A DNA stretch of 7,366 nt, taken from NCBI GenBank assembly GCA_002711555.1, contig PARQ01000004.1, forward strand, positions 87,338-94,703, in the 5' to 3' direction. Below are positions 1 through 7,013 of this stretch, one piece after another. This stretch comes from Rhodospirillaceae bacterium (lineage in GTDB: Bacteria > Pseudomonadota > Alphaproteobacteria > UBA8366). Under the pieces are notes generated by a model that saw only the letters and a program-made list of their open reading frames with translations, ran no database searches and was not told the origin of the DNA. How positions within the stretch are numbered: position 1 is the stretch's first letter; each line of letters opens with the position of its first letter. The translations under genes and the position numbers were made by a program.

Positions 1-1256
1 GCGATTCTTCGGTTTGTTGTGAATAGACTTGTAGCATCAGGACGGAGCGAGGGTGGCACCGTCTTAAAGGCTGCTGTTTCGCAAGGAGTATTTATGAAAC
101 CCATACCGAAACCTTGCAAGAAAACAGCAACCGCCAGCCTCCACTGCTCTGAGTCAGGAGGTAGGCCCGCTAACATCCAAGTTGACAGACAAACTATCAA
201 GCTACCGAAAAAAATTAGCGGCCTTGGGCTAAACCGCATCAGTAAATATCCAGCACAAAGCGAGCTCAACATAGTGCCTACGCCGCGATTCACCATCACT
301 AGTCCAATCATTAGGACCGGAAATTCCATTATTCGCTGCATTACCGCAGGTAAAAGAGCCATGTACCCAAAAAACAGAATGTTTACAAAAAAATCGATCG
401 TAATTCCAAGCACAAACTCGCGATTTTTAAGAGGCGTTAGATTAAGATACGGCTGGCGGGCCGTTATTGCGTGTATAAGGAAAATATAAAAAGCACTACA
501 AGCTACAACTGCGTAACCAGTGATAACTGTAGAGGAGAACCAATCATTCTTTTCACCCTGGTCAAGCATTAATTGCAAGCAAGCTATCCCAATGCTGAGA
601 ACAACAAAGCCAAAGAAATCGAATGGTTTGGGATCTAATCGTTTATCTTTAGGCACTACTGTTAAAAGAAGCGTTAAAGCTATTATTCCGAGTGGAACAT
701 TCATAAGGAATACAGTTCGCCAACCGAACATTTCGGTCAATACACCCCCAATTATGGGGCCAATTACAACCGCGCTCATTCTTCCTGTCTGAAGCCACCC
801 AAAAGCCGGACCTTGCTGATTCTTTGGAAATGTAGCGAGTACCACCTGATAAGTTAACGGATTCAAACCTGACCCAAAGAAACCTTGGCAGAAGCGATAA
901 AAAATGACCTCATATAAGCTCGTTGATTGAGAAACCATTATGGCGCAGCCCATGAAACCACAAACGACAATTATGAACATAAACCGCCGGCCAAACTTTC
1001 TACACATCCATGCATATAAAGGTGTAAAAATTGCTCCAGCTACCAAGTAAGACGTCAGCACCCAGGAAATCTCAGTTATAGTAGCTGACATTGCTCCCAT
1101 CATTGTGGGAAGCGCCACAGAAACGGCAAATGTATCGGTGCCTTGCATGGCTCCCGCAGGTATTATGGCGAGCGCAACCAGCAGCCGCCGTTTGGCCGGC
1201 AGAACCTCTTCTTCGCCTTCGACGGGCGGGGATTTCATACTACGATTCTGACTCAT
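1..1256 (-). CDS. DHA2-family major facilitator (EmrB-like drug exporter), C-terminus cut by window edge
   Basis: An inner-membrane, proton-driven multidrug exporter of the 14-helix DHA2 group is the best reading. The frame is open from ATG at 1256 to the window edge (418 codons); family members are usually about 500 residues, so the last helices are missing. Seen in the translation: a positively charged N-terminus; a first helix with D41 followed by VSVALP (residues 45-50); ISWVLTSY (63-70); a motif-A loop ending KFGRR (87-91); R120 in the RFCQG motif B; an antiporter motif C, VIGPIIGG (163-170); WRTVFLMNVPLG (178-189); and the typical DHA2 stretch LQLMLDQGEKNDW (227-239). Only a weak AGG lies three bases before the start; an in-frame ATG at 1238 is the alternative. 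No EmrA-type periplasmic adaptor is visible, though one could lie outside the window. The substrate cannot be deduced. Confidence 0.92.
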   Translation of the reverse strand, partial: MSQNRSMKSPPVEGEEEVLPAKRRLLVALAIIPAGAMQGTDTFAVSVALPTMMGAMSATITEISWVLTSYLVAGAIFTPLYAWMCRKFGRRFMFIIVVCGFMGCAIMVSQSTSLYEVIFYRFCQGFFGSGLNPLTYQVVLATFPKNQQGPAFGWLQTGRMSAVVIGPIIGGVLTEMFGWRTVFLMNVPLGIIALTLLLTVVPKDKRLDPKPFDFFGFVVLSIGIACLQLMLDQGEKNDWFSSTVITGYAVVACSAFYIFLIHAITARQPYLNLTPLKNREFVLGITIDFFVNILFFGYMALLPAVMQRIMEFPVLMIGLVMVNRGVGTMLSSLCAGYLLMRFSPRPLIFFGSLIVCLSTWMLAGLPPDSEQWRLAVAVFLQGFGMGFINTPCETAAFKTVPPSLRPDATSLFTTNRRI

Positions 1257-1280
1257 AAACCTTTTGGGTGCTGTAGCCTC

Positions 1281-1307
1281 TTGCGAGACCAAGTAACCTG
1301 TTATACC
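1281..1307 (+). promoter_or_regulatory. candidate promoter of the dehydrogenase
   Basis: TTGCGA (1281-1286) and TATACC (1302-1307) are separated by 15 bases. A TG one base before the -10 (1299-1300) gives an extended -10 element. The spacer is short and each hexamer matches consensus at four of six bases, so this is tentative. The predicted leader would be about 50 bases. The same TATA core read on the other strand gives TATAAC (1305 down to 1300), which could serve the divergent exporter gene, but I found no good -35 for it. Confidence 0.25.
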
Positions 1308-1363
1308 ACCTCATTTAAAGATCGAACATCGGATTGATTAAACATTGTTGAGGTAAGCATATC

Positions 1364-2296
1364 ATGAAAGTTGGATACATAGGACTTGGTACCATGGGTG
1401 GGCCGATGGCTTTCAATCTTTTAAAAGCAAAACACGAGGTATTCGTCCATGACGTTAATCAGGAAATAGCTGAAGAACATATTTCTCAAGGCGCTATTTG
1501 GGCAGATACGCCTGCGGAGTTAGCTCAGCAATGCAAAGTAGTATTTACATCTTTACCCGGACCGACAGAAATGGAATTAGTGGCTCTAGGCAAGAATGGT
1601 CTTATAGACGGTTTCTCTTCGGGGGACTGTTATTTTGACCTTACCACCAACTCCCCAACCACTGTTCGACGTGTTCACGATGAAATGGCTCAGAAAGGTG
1701 TTCACGTTTTTGATGCCCCTGTTTCCGGAGGACCAAAAGGAGCGCAAAGTGGGAAAATGTCACTTTGGGTTGGTGGTGATGAAGAGCGGTTCAATGAAAA
1801 TAAGACTGTCTTAGATGCGATTGGCGACCGCGCCATGTATGTGGGCCCCATTGGCGCGGGTGCTATTGCAAAACTTGTTCATAATTGCTCGGGATACATG
1901 ATGCAGACTGTCTTTGCAGAGGTATTCACCATGGGAACAAAAGCTGGTTTAGATCCAATGGCACTTTGGCTGGCAGTCCGTCAAGGCGCAGCGGGACGCA
2001 GGCGCACATTTGACAATATTCCCGATCATTTCCTAAGCAATAAATACGATCCTCCTGCTTTCGCGCTCAAACTTGCACACAAAGACGTGACGTTAGCAAC
2101 AGAATTAGGGAAAGAATTAGGGGTTCCTATGCGAATAGCAAACCTCACTCTTGCCGAGATGACCGAAGCGCGCAATCGCGGTTGGGATGAACGCGACAGC
2201 CGATCTGCGATGCTTTTGCAGTCTGAGCGAGCCGGTGTAGAGATTGAAGTTCCGCAAGAGTTAATCGATGCAGCCTTCGAGAAAGAACCAAAATAG
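1364..2296 (+). CDS. NAD(P)-dependent beta-hydroxyacid dehydrogenase (3-hydroxyisobutyrate dehydrogenase family)
   Basis: A cytosolic enzyme oxidising a beta-hydroxyacid, or reducing the matching semialdehyde, with a nicotinamide cofactor. The 310-residue length is normal for the family. The N-terminal Rossmann fold opens with GLGTMG (residues 7-12). D30 at the end of the second strand favours NAD over NADP. The substrate-binding signature DAPVSGGPKGAQSG is at 117-130. The catalytic lysine is K170 in the motif KLVHN (170-174), followed by the helical C-terminal domain. Many relatives have Asn where H173 sits; the Lys-x-x-His-Asn order is that of 6-phosphogluconate dehydrogenase, so the substrate should not be assumed to be 3-hydroxyisobutyrate. 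The ATG follows GAGG (1350-1353) at ten bases. The gene is divergent from the exporter and converges on the phosphatase 16 bases downstream. Family is certain; substrate is unknown. Confidence 0.93.
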   Translation: MKVGYIGLGTMGGPMAFNLLKAKHEVFVHDVNQEIAEEHISQGAIWADTPAELAQQCKVVFTSLPGPTEMELVALGKNGLIDGFSSGDCYFDLTTNSPTTVRRVHDEMAQKGVHVFDAPVSGGPKGAQSGKMSLWVGGDEERFNENKTVLDAIGDRAMYVGPIGAGAIAKLVHNCSGYMMQTVFAEVFTMGTKAGLDPMALWLAVRQGAAGRRRTFDNIPDHFLSNKYDPPAFALKLAHKDVTLATELGKELGVPMRIANLTLAEMTEARNRGWDERDSRSAMLLQSERAGVEIEVPQELIDAAFEKEPK

Positions 2297-2312
2297 ACTT
2301 TCGCTCGGTTGT

Positions 2313-2906
2313 TTATTTTTTCTCAATGAACATGTTCTCATCCGGAGCACCAGCCAGAGCACATGTCCATTTCTGGTTGCCTGATTGAGGGGGAATAAAC
2401 ACAACTGGCCGACCATTTTTGAGAACATCGTATGTGGTATCAATTCCACAGAGGTGACCACGCAATGCTCGGAACGTTCCAGAGTGTGCAACAACTAGAA
2501 TAGACTGTTTACCTTGAATTTCTTCGCATGCAGCAATGATCCTTGAATTAAACTCCGCGGGGCTCTCTCCACCCGGCGGCTTGTCTCCGCGGTCATAATC
2601 GGCAATGGGCTTACCTTCCCATTCACCGTACGAGCGTTCCATAATACCAGGAACGGAAAGAATATCTAAGCCAAACGCCTCGGCAGCGGGCTCTGCTGTT
2701 TTCCAAACCCGTTGTAGTGGGCTTGAAAAAATTGAGCCAATATCCTCGTCATTAATCCATTTAACGGCATCCACCGCATCTTGCTTACCCCTTTCAGTTA
2801 ATTCTACATCTATCTGCCCGGCAAATTGATGTGCTGCATTTGCAACACTCTCACCATGCCGAATAAAATAAAATTTTGACGAAAATAGTGGAACCGTTTC
2901 AGCCAT
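2313..2906 (-). CDS. histidine phosphatase family protein (phosphoglycerate mutase-like)
   Basis: A cytosolic phosphatase or mutase of the branch that works through a phosphohistidine intermediate. The 197 residues contain the full catalytic set: the RHGES box at 16-20, where H17 is the phosphorylated histidine; R66 in SSPLQR; the probable proton donor E90 in ERSYGEWEG (90-98); and the second histidine H141 in VVAHSGTFRAL. The TERGKQDA stretch (37-44) is also typical. These features match small phosphatases of the CobC/GpmB kind, but no nearby gene points to cobalamin or glycolysis, so the substrate is open. The ATG at 2906 follows GGAG (minus strand, 2917-2914) at seven bases, a good ribosome binding site. 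The 122-base AT-rich gap upstream suggests its own promoter rather than tight coupling to the nitroreductase. Confidence 0.93.
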   Translation of the reverse strand: MAETVPLFSSKFYFIRHGESVANAAHQFAGQIDVELTERGKQDAVDAVKWINDEDIGSIFSSPLQRVWKTAEPAAEAFGLDILSVPGIMERSYGEWEGKPIADYDRGDKPPGGESPAEFNSRIIAACEEIQGKQSILVVAHSGTFRALRGHLCGIDTTYDVLKNGRPVVFIPPQSGNQKWTCALAGAPDENMFIEKK

Positions 2907-2933
2907 GGGTACACTCCGCTCTCATTAAATCTG

Positions 2934-2962
2934 AATAAAAAACAAACTCAAATTCCAATCAA
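2934..2962 (-). promoter_or_regulatory. candidate promoter of the histidine phosphatase
   Basis: On the minus strand TTGATT (2962-2957) and TTTATT (2939-2934) are 17 bases apart, placing transcription start near 2926 and leaving room for the GGAG ribosome binding site at 2917-2914. An overlapping pair, TTGAGT (2951-2946) and TTTAAT (2929-2924) with a 16-base spacer, would start transcription almost on the ribosome binding site and is less likely. The region is AT-rich, so chance matches are expected. Confidence 0.25.
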
Positions 2963-3028
2963 TACTTTTTCACTATTCCAAAGATGCCTAAAAAATATAA
3001 AAACTTTATAAAAGAAAAAATCTAATGA

Positions 3029-3808
3029 CTAGAGCCAATCAAAGCCACGCATTTTTAGGTGAGCGCGTAAATTCTTTCGGCTTGGATCTGCAAACTTTTC
3101 GCTTATGTCATTGGTCCAACTATCGGGGGTCGTAACCTTATTAATAGATGTGTAGTGATTAGCCAATTCGACATCATAACTTTCAAGTTTTTCGGCAAGG
3201 CTTCGTTCATCTTTTTGGTTCCCGTATAATTCATAATGCACAGTAGTCCCTGGATCCATTCTCGGTTTTTGCTTTGGAACTTCGGCTGGCCAACCCAAAA
3301 CCATACCAAAGACTACATATACTTTATCGGGCAATTTTAGGATTCTTGCCATCTCACTGGGGTCGTTGCGAACTGCACCTATCATTACACCGCTCATTCC
3401 AAGCGACTCAGCTGTTAAGTAAGCGCTCATTCCAACTAAAGATGCGTCAATGCTGGACACCAATCCAATTTCTAAAGGATTTTCATTCATAGATCCACCG
3501 CGGGCGACAATGGCCTTTTCCATACGCGTTAAATCAGCACAAAAACATAAAAACACAGGGGCGTTTAAAACATGCTCCTGATTATTAACGACCGGGTAAA
3601 CTTCAGCTAAAATCTTTTTGTCCCTTATAACGATGACACTGTATGCTTGTATGTTTGATGATGTAGGAGCCCTCATTGCAGCCCCAAGTAATGCATCCAG
3701 ATGGGCATTGGAAACTGGTTTCTCAGAAAATTTTCGAATGCTTCTTCTTCTGTTTAACAACTCAATTGTTTCACTTGAGATTGCTAATTCTTTATCGCCG
3801 TCAGCCAT
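3029..3808 (-). CDS. NfsA/FRP-like FMN-dependent NADPH nitroreductase
   Basis: A cytosolic flavoenzyme of the oxygen-insensitive nitroreductase/flavin reductase group, expected to take electrons from NADPH through FMN to nitro compounds, quinones or flavin. The 259 residues follow the NfsA plan: RRRSIRKF (20-27) and APTSSNIQAYS (47-57) for FMN phosphate binding, ESLGMSGVMIGAVRN (134-148), FGMVLGWPAEVPKQKPRM (167-184), and a C-terminal arm with YDVELANHY and SW, as I recall from E. coli NfsA (about 240 residues). An upstream in-frame ATG at 3856 would overlap the channel gene by 44 bases. I chose 3808 because GGAG (3819-3816) lies seven bases before it and it begins four bases after the channel stop. 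Translational coupling to the channel is likely. The physiological substrate is unknown. Confidence 0.92.
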   Translation of the reverse strand: MADGDKELAISSETIELLNRRRSIRKFSEKPVSNAHLDALLGAAMRAPTSSNIQAYSVIVIRDKKILAEVYPVVNNQEHVLNAPVFLCFCADLTRMEKAIVARGGSMNENPLEIGLVSSIDASLVGMSAYLTAESLGMSGVMIGAVRNDPSEMARILKLPDKVYVVFGMVLGWPAEVPKQKPRMDPGTTVHYELYGNQKDERSLAEKLESYDVELANHYTSINKVTTPDSWTNDISEKFADPSRKNLRAHLKMRGFDWL

Positions 3809-3812
3809 CAGC

Positions 3813-4871
3813 TTACTCCACAGGCTTGTGGTATATAGTCTGTGTTGGAAAGGCAAACTCGAGACCAGCCGAATTAAACCGTTTATAAATCTCTAAATTC
3901 ATAGCTGTTTGCGTTTCGAGAATATCGGCTCCACGTTTTATATAGTAGGCAAAGTATATGTTTAGATGAAAATCACCAAATCCATTAAAACTTAATTTGG
4001 TTTTTTCCTCAATTTTATCGCTATGCTCCTTAGCGATTTCACGCAACAAACCTAACGCCTTTTCTATCTGTTCTGCACTCGTGCTATAGGTAAGTCCAAG
4101 ATTCAGCTTTATCATACGACTTGGTTCTGCTGAAACATTCTCAATGACCGAGTCGGAAAATTTAGCGTTAGGGATAACTACGTTTCGTCCATCCAGCTTT
4201 TGTATGCGGGTTGATCGGACACCGATTTCTCTTACCCAGCCTTCAACACCTGCAACAATAATCCGATCATTGATAGTGAAAGGTTTATCAGTGAAAATAG
4301 TAAACCCACCAAATAAATTAGAAATGGTATCTTTTGCAGCCATTGCAAAAGCGAGGCCTCCGATGCCAAGACCTGCCAGAAGGGCGCCAACGTCATAGCC
4401 GGCGTTGTCTAATCCAACCACGATAGCAAGCACCCAGATGGTTGCCTTCACACCTTTGCGCAATATCGGCAACAGTTGATCATCAAGGTCAGTCTCTGTC
4501 TCTCGTACTTTTGGCTCAATGTACTCTTTCACGAGCAAGTCAAAGAAACGTGTCAGTATCCATGCGAATGCAATTGTTATAAGAAAATCGTAGCCATTCG
4601 AAATCCAAACACGCACCTGCTCTGTTAGCGCTAAATGGTTCAAAGCCCACCAAATACCAAACAGAGATATTATGAAAACTAATGGCCGCTCGGTTGACTC
4701 AATGAGCAAATCATCAAGTTGCGTCGTGGTCTTAGATGCAACTTTGCGCACCATATTTTTAGAAAGCCACAGAACAAGCCGCCCGATCAGAATAGTCGCT
4801 ATTATGATGCCCAGCGCTGTTGACCACTGTAAGACAGTGTTTCCGTAGTAAATTTTTTCGAACACTTCCAT
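3813..4871 (-). CDS. MscS-family small-conductance mechanosensitive ion channel
   Basis: An inner-membrane channel that opens under membrane tension and releases solutes during osmotic downshock. Numbering from the ATG at 4871 (352 residues), hydrophobic segments lie near 17-36, 64-82, 94-114 and 141-155. The glycine/alanine-rich pore helix follows at about 160-190 and includes the stretch LLAGLGIGGLAFAMAAKD. This passes into the MscS beta domain (FTDKPFTINDRI, 193-204; RNVVIPNAKFSD further on) and an alpha/beta C-terminal domain. About five membrane helices place it with the somewhat larger MscS relatives rather than three-helix E. coli MscS. A TTG at 4928 would add 19 residues, but GAGG (4881-4878) six bases before the ATG makes 4871 much better. 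First gene of a two-gene unit with the nitroreductase. Confidence 0.93.
   Translation of the reverse strand: MEVFEKIYYGNTVLQWSTALGIIIATILIGRLVLWLSKNMVRKVASKTTTQLDDLLIESTERPLVFIISLFGIWWALNHLALTEQVRVWISNGYDFLITIAFAWILTRFFDLLVKEYIEPKVRETETDLDDQLLPILRKGVKATIWVLAIVVGLDNAGYDVGALLAGLGIGGLAFAMAAKDTISNLFGGFTIFTDKPFTINDRIIVAGVEGWVREIGVRSTRIQKLDGRNVVIPNAKFSDSVIENVSAEPSRMIKLNLGLTYSTSAEQIEKALGLLREIAKEHSDKIEEKTKLSFNGFGDFHLNIYFAYYIKRGADILETQTAMNLEIYKRFNSAGLEFAFPTQTIYHKPVE
3816..3819 (-). promoter_or_regulatory. ribosome binding site fixing the nitroreductase start
   Basis: GGAG on the minus strand, inside the last codons of the channel gene and seven bases before the ATG at 3808. No comparable site was sought successfully for the upstream ATG at 3856, which lies within the channel reading frame, so this site decides the start and supports coupled translation. 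Confidence 0.75.
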
Positions 4872-4944
4872 AAATATCCTCGAAGAGGTCTGCAAACAAT
4901 GTTGATATATTTCCGATATTGCGGACAACTTTAAATAGGCAAGT

Positions 4945-4973
4945 TCTATAACAAGCCATCAATCTCAAGTAAA
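4945..4973 (-). promoter_or_regulatory. candidate promoter of the channel-nitroreductase operon
   Basis: On the minus strand TTTACT (4973-4968) and TATAGA (4950-4945) are exactly 17 bases apart. A TG one base before the -10 (4953-4952) makes an extended -10. Transcription would start near 4938, giving a leader of about 67 bases before the ATG at 4871. Each hexamer matches consensus at four of six positions, so this is plausible but unproven. Confidence 0.35.
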
Positions 4974-5022
4974 TTACTGGATGTCGATCAGACTACGACC
5001 TTTTCCCAATCATCGATATATT

Positions 5023-5379
5023 CTAAAGCCTAGCGTACTCTAGCACCTCTTGCCCCATCAGCACGCATTCTCCAGGAAATTTTGCGTAATAAAAGCGCAG
5101 TCGGTAAGTTGCTTTGTAAACAAAAGCCCAGGCCTCAAGGACATCAAAACTTTGTTTCGATTCCGCAGGATTTTTGATTGGTTGTAACTGGCTAATCTGG
5201 TTTTTAATACTAAAACCATGGCCGGAAGCGCTTCCAAGATCTGGAAGGTGGTGCTTTAGAAGGCCAGGAGCACGTTCCAACACATCTGCAGAGCACGGAT
5301 GGTTTTGCTGAGCAATCGTTGTTGCGCTTGACAACAATAACACCGCAAGAATGATTAGTACTAAGGTTGGTCTTAACAT
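5023..5379 (-). CDS. small secreted hypothetical protein with Sec signal peptide
   Basis: I do not recognise this protein. Its 118 residues start with a clear signal peptide: R3, a hydrophobic core at about 6-16 (LVLIILAVLLL), then SSATTIA with likely cleavage after A23. There is no lipobox cysteine at the cleavage site, so a soluble periplasmic or secreted product of about 95 residues is expected. The mature part has two cysteines, C29 and C105, which could form one disulfide bond. It also has a helix-like, aromatic-rich C-terminal third (about 78-101, with W84, Y88, Y92, F96, Y97, Y98). No enzyme motif is visible. It lies between gdhA and the channel gene on the same strand, with gaps of 252 and 151 bases, so it is probably a separate unit. 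The run of eleven G twelve bases before the ATG stands in for a ribosome binding site. The signal peptide makes a real gene likely. Confidence 0.7.
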   Translation of the reverse strand: MLRPTLVLIILAVLLLSSATTIAQQNHPCSADVLERAPGLLKHHLPDLGSASGHGFSIKNQISQLQPIKNPAESKQSFDVLEAWAFVYKATYRLRFYYAKFPGECVLMGQEVLEYARL

Positions 5380-5390
5380 AAACGTTTCGT

Positions 5391-5401
5391 CCCCCCCCCC
5401 C
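5391..5401 (-). repeat. eleven-base G homopolymer in the leader of the secreted-protein gene
   Basis: Eleven consecutive G on the minus strand (C on the plus strand), separated from the ATG at 5379 by the eleven bases 5390-5380. It is the only G/C homopolymer of this size in the window. Runs of this length are prone to slippage in replication and transcription. It is also G-rich enough to act as a rough Shine-Dalgarno region. The exact count may reflect sequencing error. Confidence 0.9.
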
Positions 5402-5408
5402 GGTTGGG

Positions 5409-5414
5409 CTTATA
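5409..5414 (-). promoter_or_regulatory. candidate -10 element of the secreted-protein gene
   Basis: TATAAG on the minus strand (5414-5409) matches the -10 consensus at five of six bases. It ends seven bases before the G run, so transcription would begin at or next to the first G. The -35 position offers only TTTCAT or TTCATT (three of six), so any promoter is weak or needs an activator. Confidence 0.3.
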
Positions 5415-5422
5415 CACGGTTC

Positions 5423-5465
5423 AACCACCGAAATGAAATTCATACTTTTTTTTATCACCGTGGTT
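5423..5465. repeat. inverted repeat upstream of the secreted-protein gene
   Basis: Six-base arms AACCAC (5423-5428) and GTGGTT (5460-5465) flank a small palindrome, ATGAA-A-TTCAT (5433-5443), and a run of eight T (5446-5453). On the plus strand the outer arm runs into six T (5464-5469), which resembles an intrinsic terminator, but no plus-strand gene leads into it and the loop is long. On the minus strand it sits at the -35 side of the candidate promoter, where an operator would be expected. The dyad is visible; its role is a guess. Confidence 0.35.
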
Positions 5466-5631
5466 TTTTCATGTGAAATATAACTGTATCAAATCTCTTT
5501 ATGCTTGGTTCCTAAAGCTTGATTACAAAATTCGCTACCATGAAAATGGGTTTTTTTGAAGTATCACCAGCATATTCTATAGGGCGCCTAAGCCATCCAC
5601 GAGTGGGTGTATTACCTTTTTGTTACACGTA

Positions 5632-7005
5632 TTAGACGTGTCCATAACTAAGCATTGCATCCGCAACTTTTACAAATCCCGCTATATTGGCACCTTTGAG
5701 ATAATTTACGGTACCATCGCCCTCTGAGCCATACTCCACACAGGAAGCGTGAATATCGCGCATCATATTCTCCAACAACTCCCGGAGACGATCTTCCCCC
5801 CAAGCAATCCGAGCGCTATTCTGGCTCATTTCAAGACCTGAAACGCCAACTCCACCCGCATTCACTGCTTTAGCTGGCCCAAATTTAATATTTGCTTGCA
5901 TGAATGCATCAATCGCTTCCTGCTCGCAGGGCATATTGGCAGCCTCAGCCACATAAGAGGTACCATTCTTGATAAGGGACTCGGCATCTTTACCGCTAAC
6001 CTCATTTTGAGTAGCAGATGGAATAATACAGTTTCCCTCGACACCCCAAGGTCTCTCTCCTTTGTGAAAGGTAATGTCGTTAAATTCTTCAGCGGCCTCG
6101 TGAATTCTGCCGCGTCGCACCTCTTTAAGCTCTTTAATCCAATTGACTTGCTCTTCAGTAAACCCCCGTGCGCAGTGAATAAAACCACTTGAATCGGACA
6201 TTGTTAAAGGCTTAGCACCCAAGTGAATAGCTTTCTCCGCCGCGTAGGTTGCAACATTCCCAGAGCCTGAAATTAAGACTGTTTTACCTTCAAGACCCTC
6301 CCCATGATGCTTTAACATATTTTCAAGATAAAAAACCGCTCCATACCCTGTTGCCTCAGTTCGCATTTTTGAGCCTCCAAATTCAAGGCCTTTACCTGTC
6401 AGGACACCCACGAAACGATTTGTAATGCGTTTATATTGACCAAACATAAAGCCAATCTCTCTTCCACCCACCCCAATATCTCCTGCAGGAATATCAGTAT
6501 CCTCTCCTATATGTCGGTACAATTCTGTAACAAAAGACTGGCAGAAACGCATAACTTCAAGATCTGACTTACCTTTTGGATTAAAATTTGCCCCGCCTTT
6601 ACCGCCACCCATTGGCAAGCCGGTTAAGCTATTCTTGAAGGTTTGCTCAAATCCTAAAAACTTTAATATTGACTGATTGACACTCGGATGGAAGCGGATA
6701 CCCCCTTTGTATGGGCCAATTGCTGAATTGAATTGGACACGCCAACCACGGTTTGTTCGAATATTTCCCTTATCGTCTGTCCAGGGCACGCGAAATGATA
6801 TGACTCTCTCCGGCTCAGCCATACGCTCCAATATTTGCATTTCGTGATAAATCGGCTTATCCGCAATAAATGGAAAAATAGTAGACGCCACTTCAAAGAC
6901 CGCTTGAACAAATTCAGGTTCTCCAGGATTGCGCTTCCCCACACCTTCCATGTACCGATCAAGATAGTTTTGGGTTTTTGCTTTGTTTGCATGAACCTTT
7001 GACAT
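5632..7005 (-). CDS. gdhA: NADP-type glutamate dehydrogenase
   Basis: Catalyses reductive amination of 2-oxoglutarate with ammonium and NADPH to glutamate in the cytosol, a main entry of ammonium into carbon compounds when nitrogen is plentiful. The 457 residues compare with about 447 in E. coli GdhA; the family forms hexamers. Visible motifs: GPYKGGIRFHP (97-107) with K100; the active-site signature LPMGGGKGGANFNP (130-143) with catalytic K136; D176 in IPAGDIGVGGRE; the Rossmann motif GSGNVA (247-252); and SDSSG (270-274), the form seen in NADPH-linked enzymes. The C-terminus has the expected NAGGVGVSGLEMSQN stretch. ATG at 7005 was chosen because GGAGG lies eight bases upstream. ATGs at 7011 and 7062 are in frame, but the first is too close to that site and the second adds 19 residues unlike the family. 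It appears complete and intact, and probably monocistronic. Confidence 0.97.
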   Translation of the reverse strand: MSKVHANKAKTQNYLDRYMEGVGKRNPGEPEFVQAVFEVASTIFPFIADKPIYHEMQILERMAEPERVISFRVPWTDDKGNIRTNRGWRVQFNSAIGPYKGGIRFHPSVNQSILKFLGFEQTFKNSLTGLPMGGGKGGANFNPKGKSDLEVMRFCQSFVTELYRHIGEDTDIPAGDIGVGGREIGFMFGQYKRITNRFVGVLTGKGLEFGGSKMRTEATGYGAVFYLENMLKHHGEGLEGKTVLISGSGNVATYAAEKAIHLGAKPLTMSDSSGFIHCARGFTEEQVNWIKELKEVRRGRIHEAAEEFNDITFHKGERPWGVEGNCIIPSATQNEVSGKDAESLIKNGTSYVAEAANMPCEQEAIDAFMQANIKFGPAKAVNAGGVGVSGLEMSQNSARIAWGEDRLRELLENMMRDIHASCVEYGSEGDGTVNYLKGANIAGFVKVADAMLSYGHV

Positions 7006-7013
7006 AATCATTC

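Noticed and set aside
19..792. Two plus-strand open frames of 156 and 90 codons
   Set aside because: They lie wholly antisense to the DHA2 exporter, whose minus-strand frame shows the full set of family motifs. Their translations have no recognisable pattern.
1143..1337. Plus-strand 64-codon frame spanning the exporter start and the intergenic gap
   Set aside because: Mostly antisense to the exporter N-terminus, no family resemblance; treated as chance.
3809..3856. Longer start for the nitroreductase at 3856
   Set aside because: It would overlap the channel gene by 44 bases, whereas 3808 has an ideal ribosome binding site and family-like length.
4872..4928. TTG start for the channel at 4928
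   Set aside because: A rare start codon adding 19 residues, while the ATG at 4871 has GAGG six bases upstream.
5210..5458. 82-codon minus-strand frame through the G run
   Set aside because: It overlaps the secreted-protein gene in another frame and its later part is unlike a natural protein. Only its first codons matter, as the possible upstream extension discussed for the G run.
5582..5631. Intrinsic terminator after gdhA
   Set aside because: Only small hairpins (GTGTA/TACAC, CCAC/GTGG) without a following U run on the coding strand.
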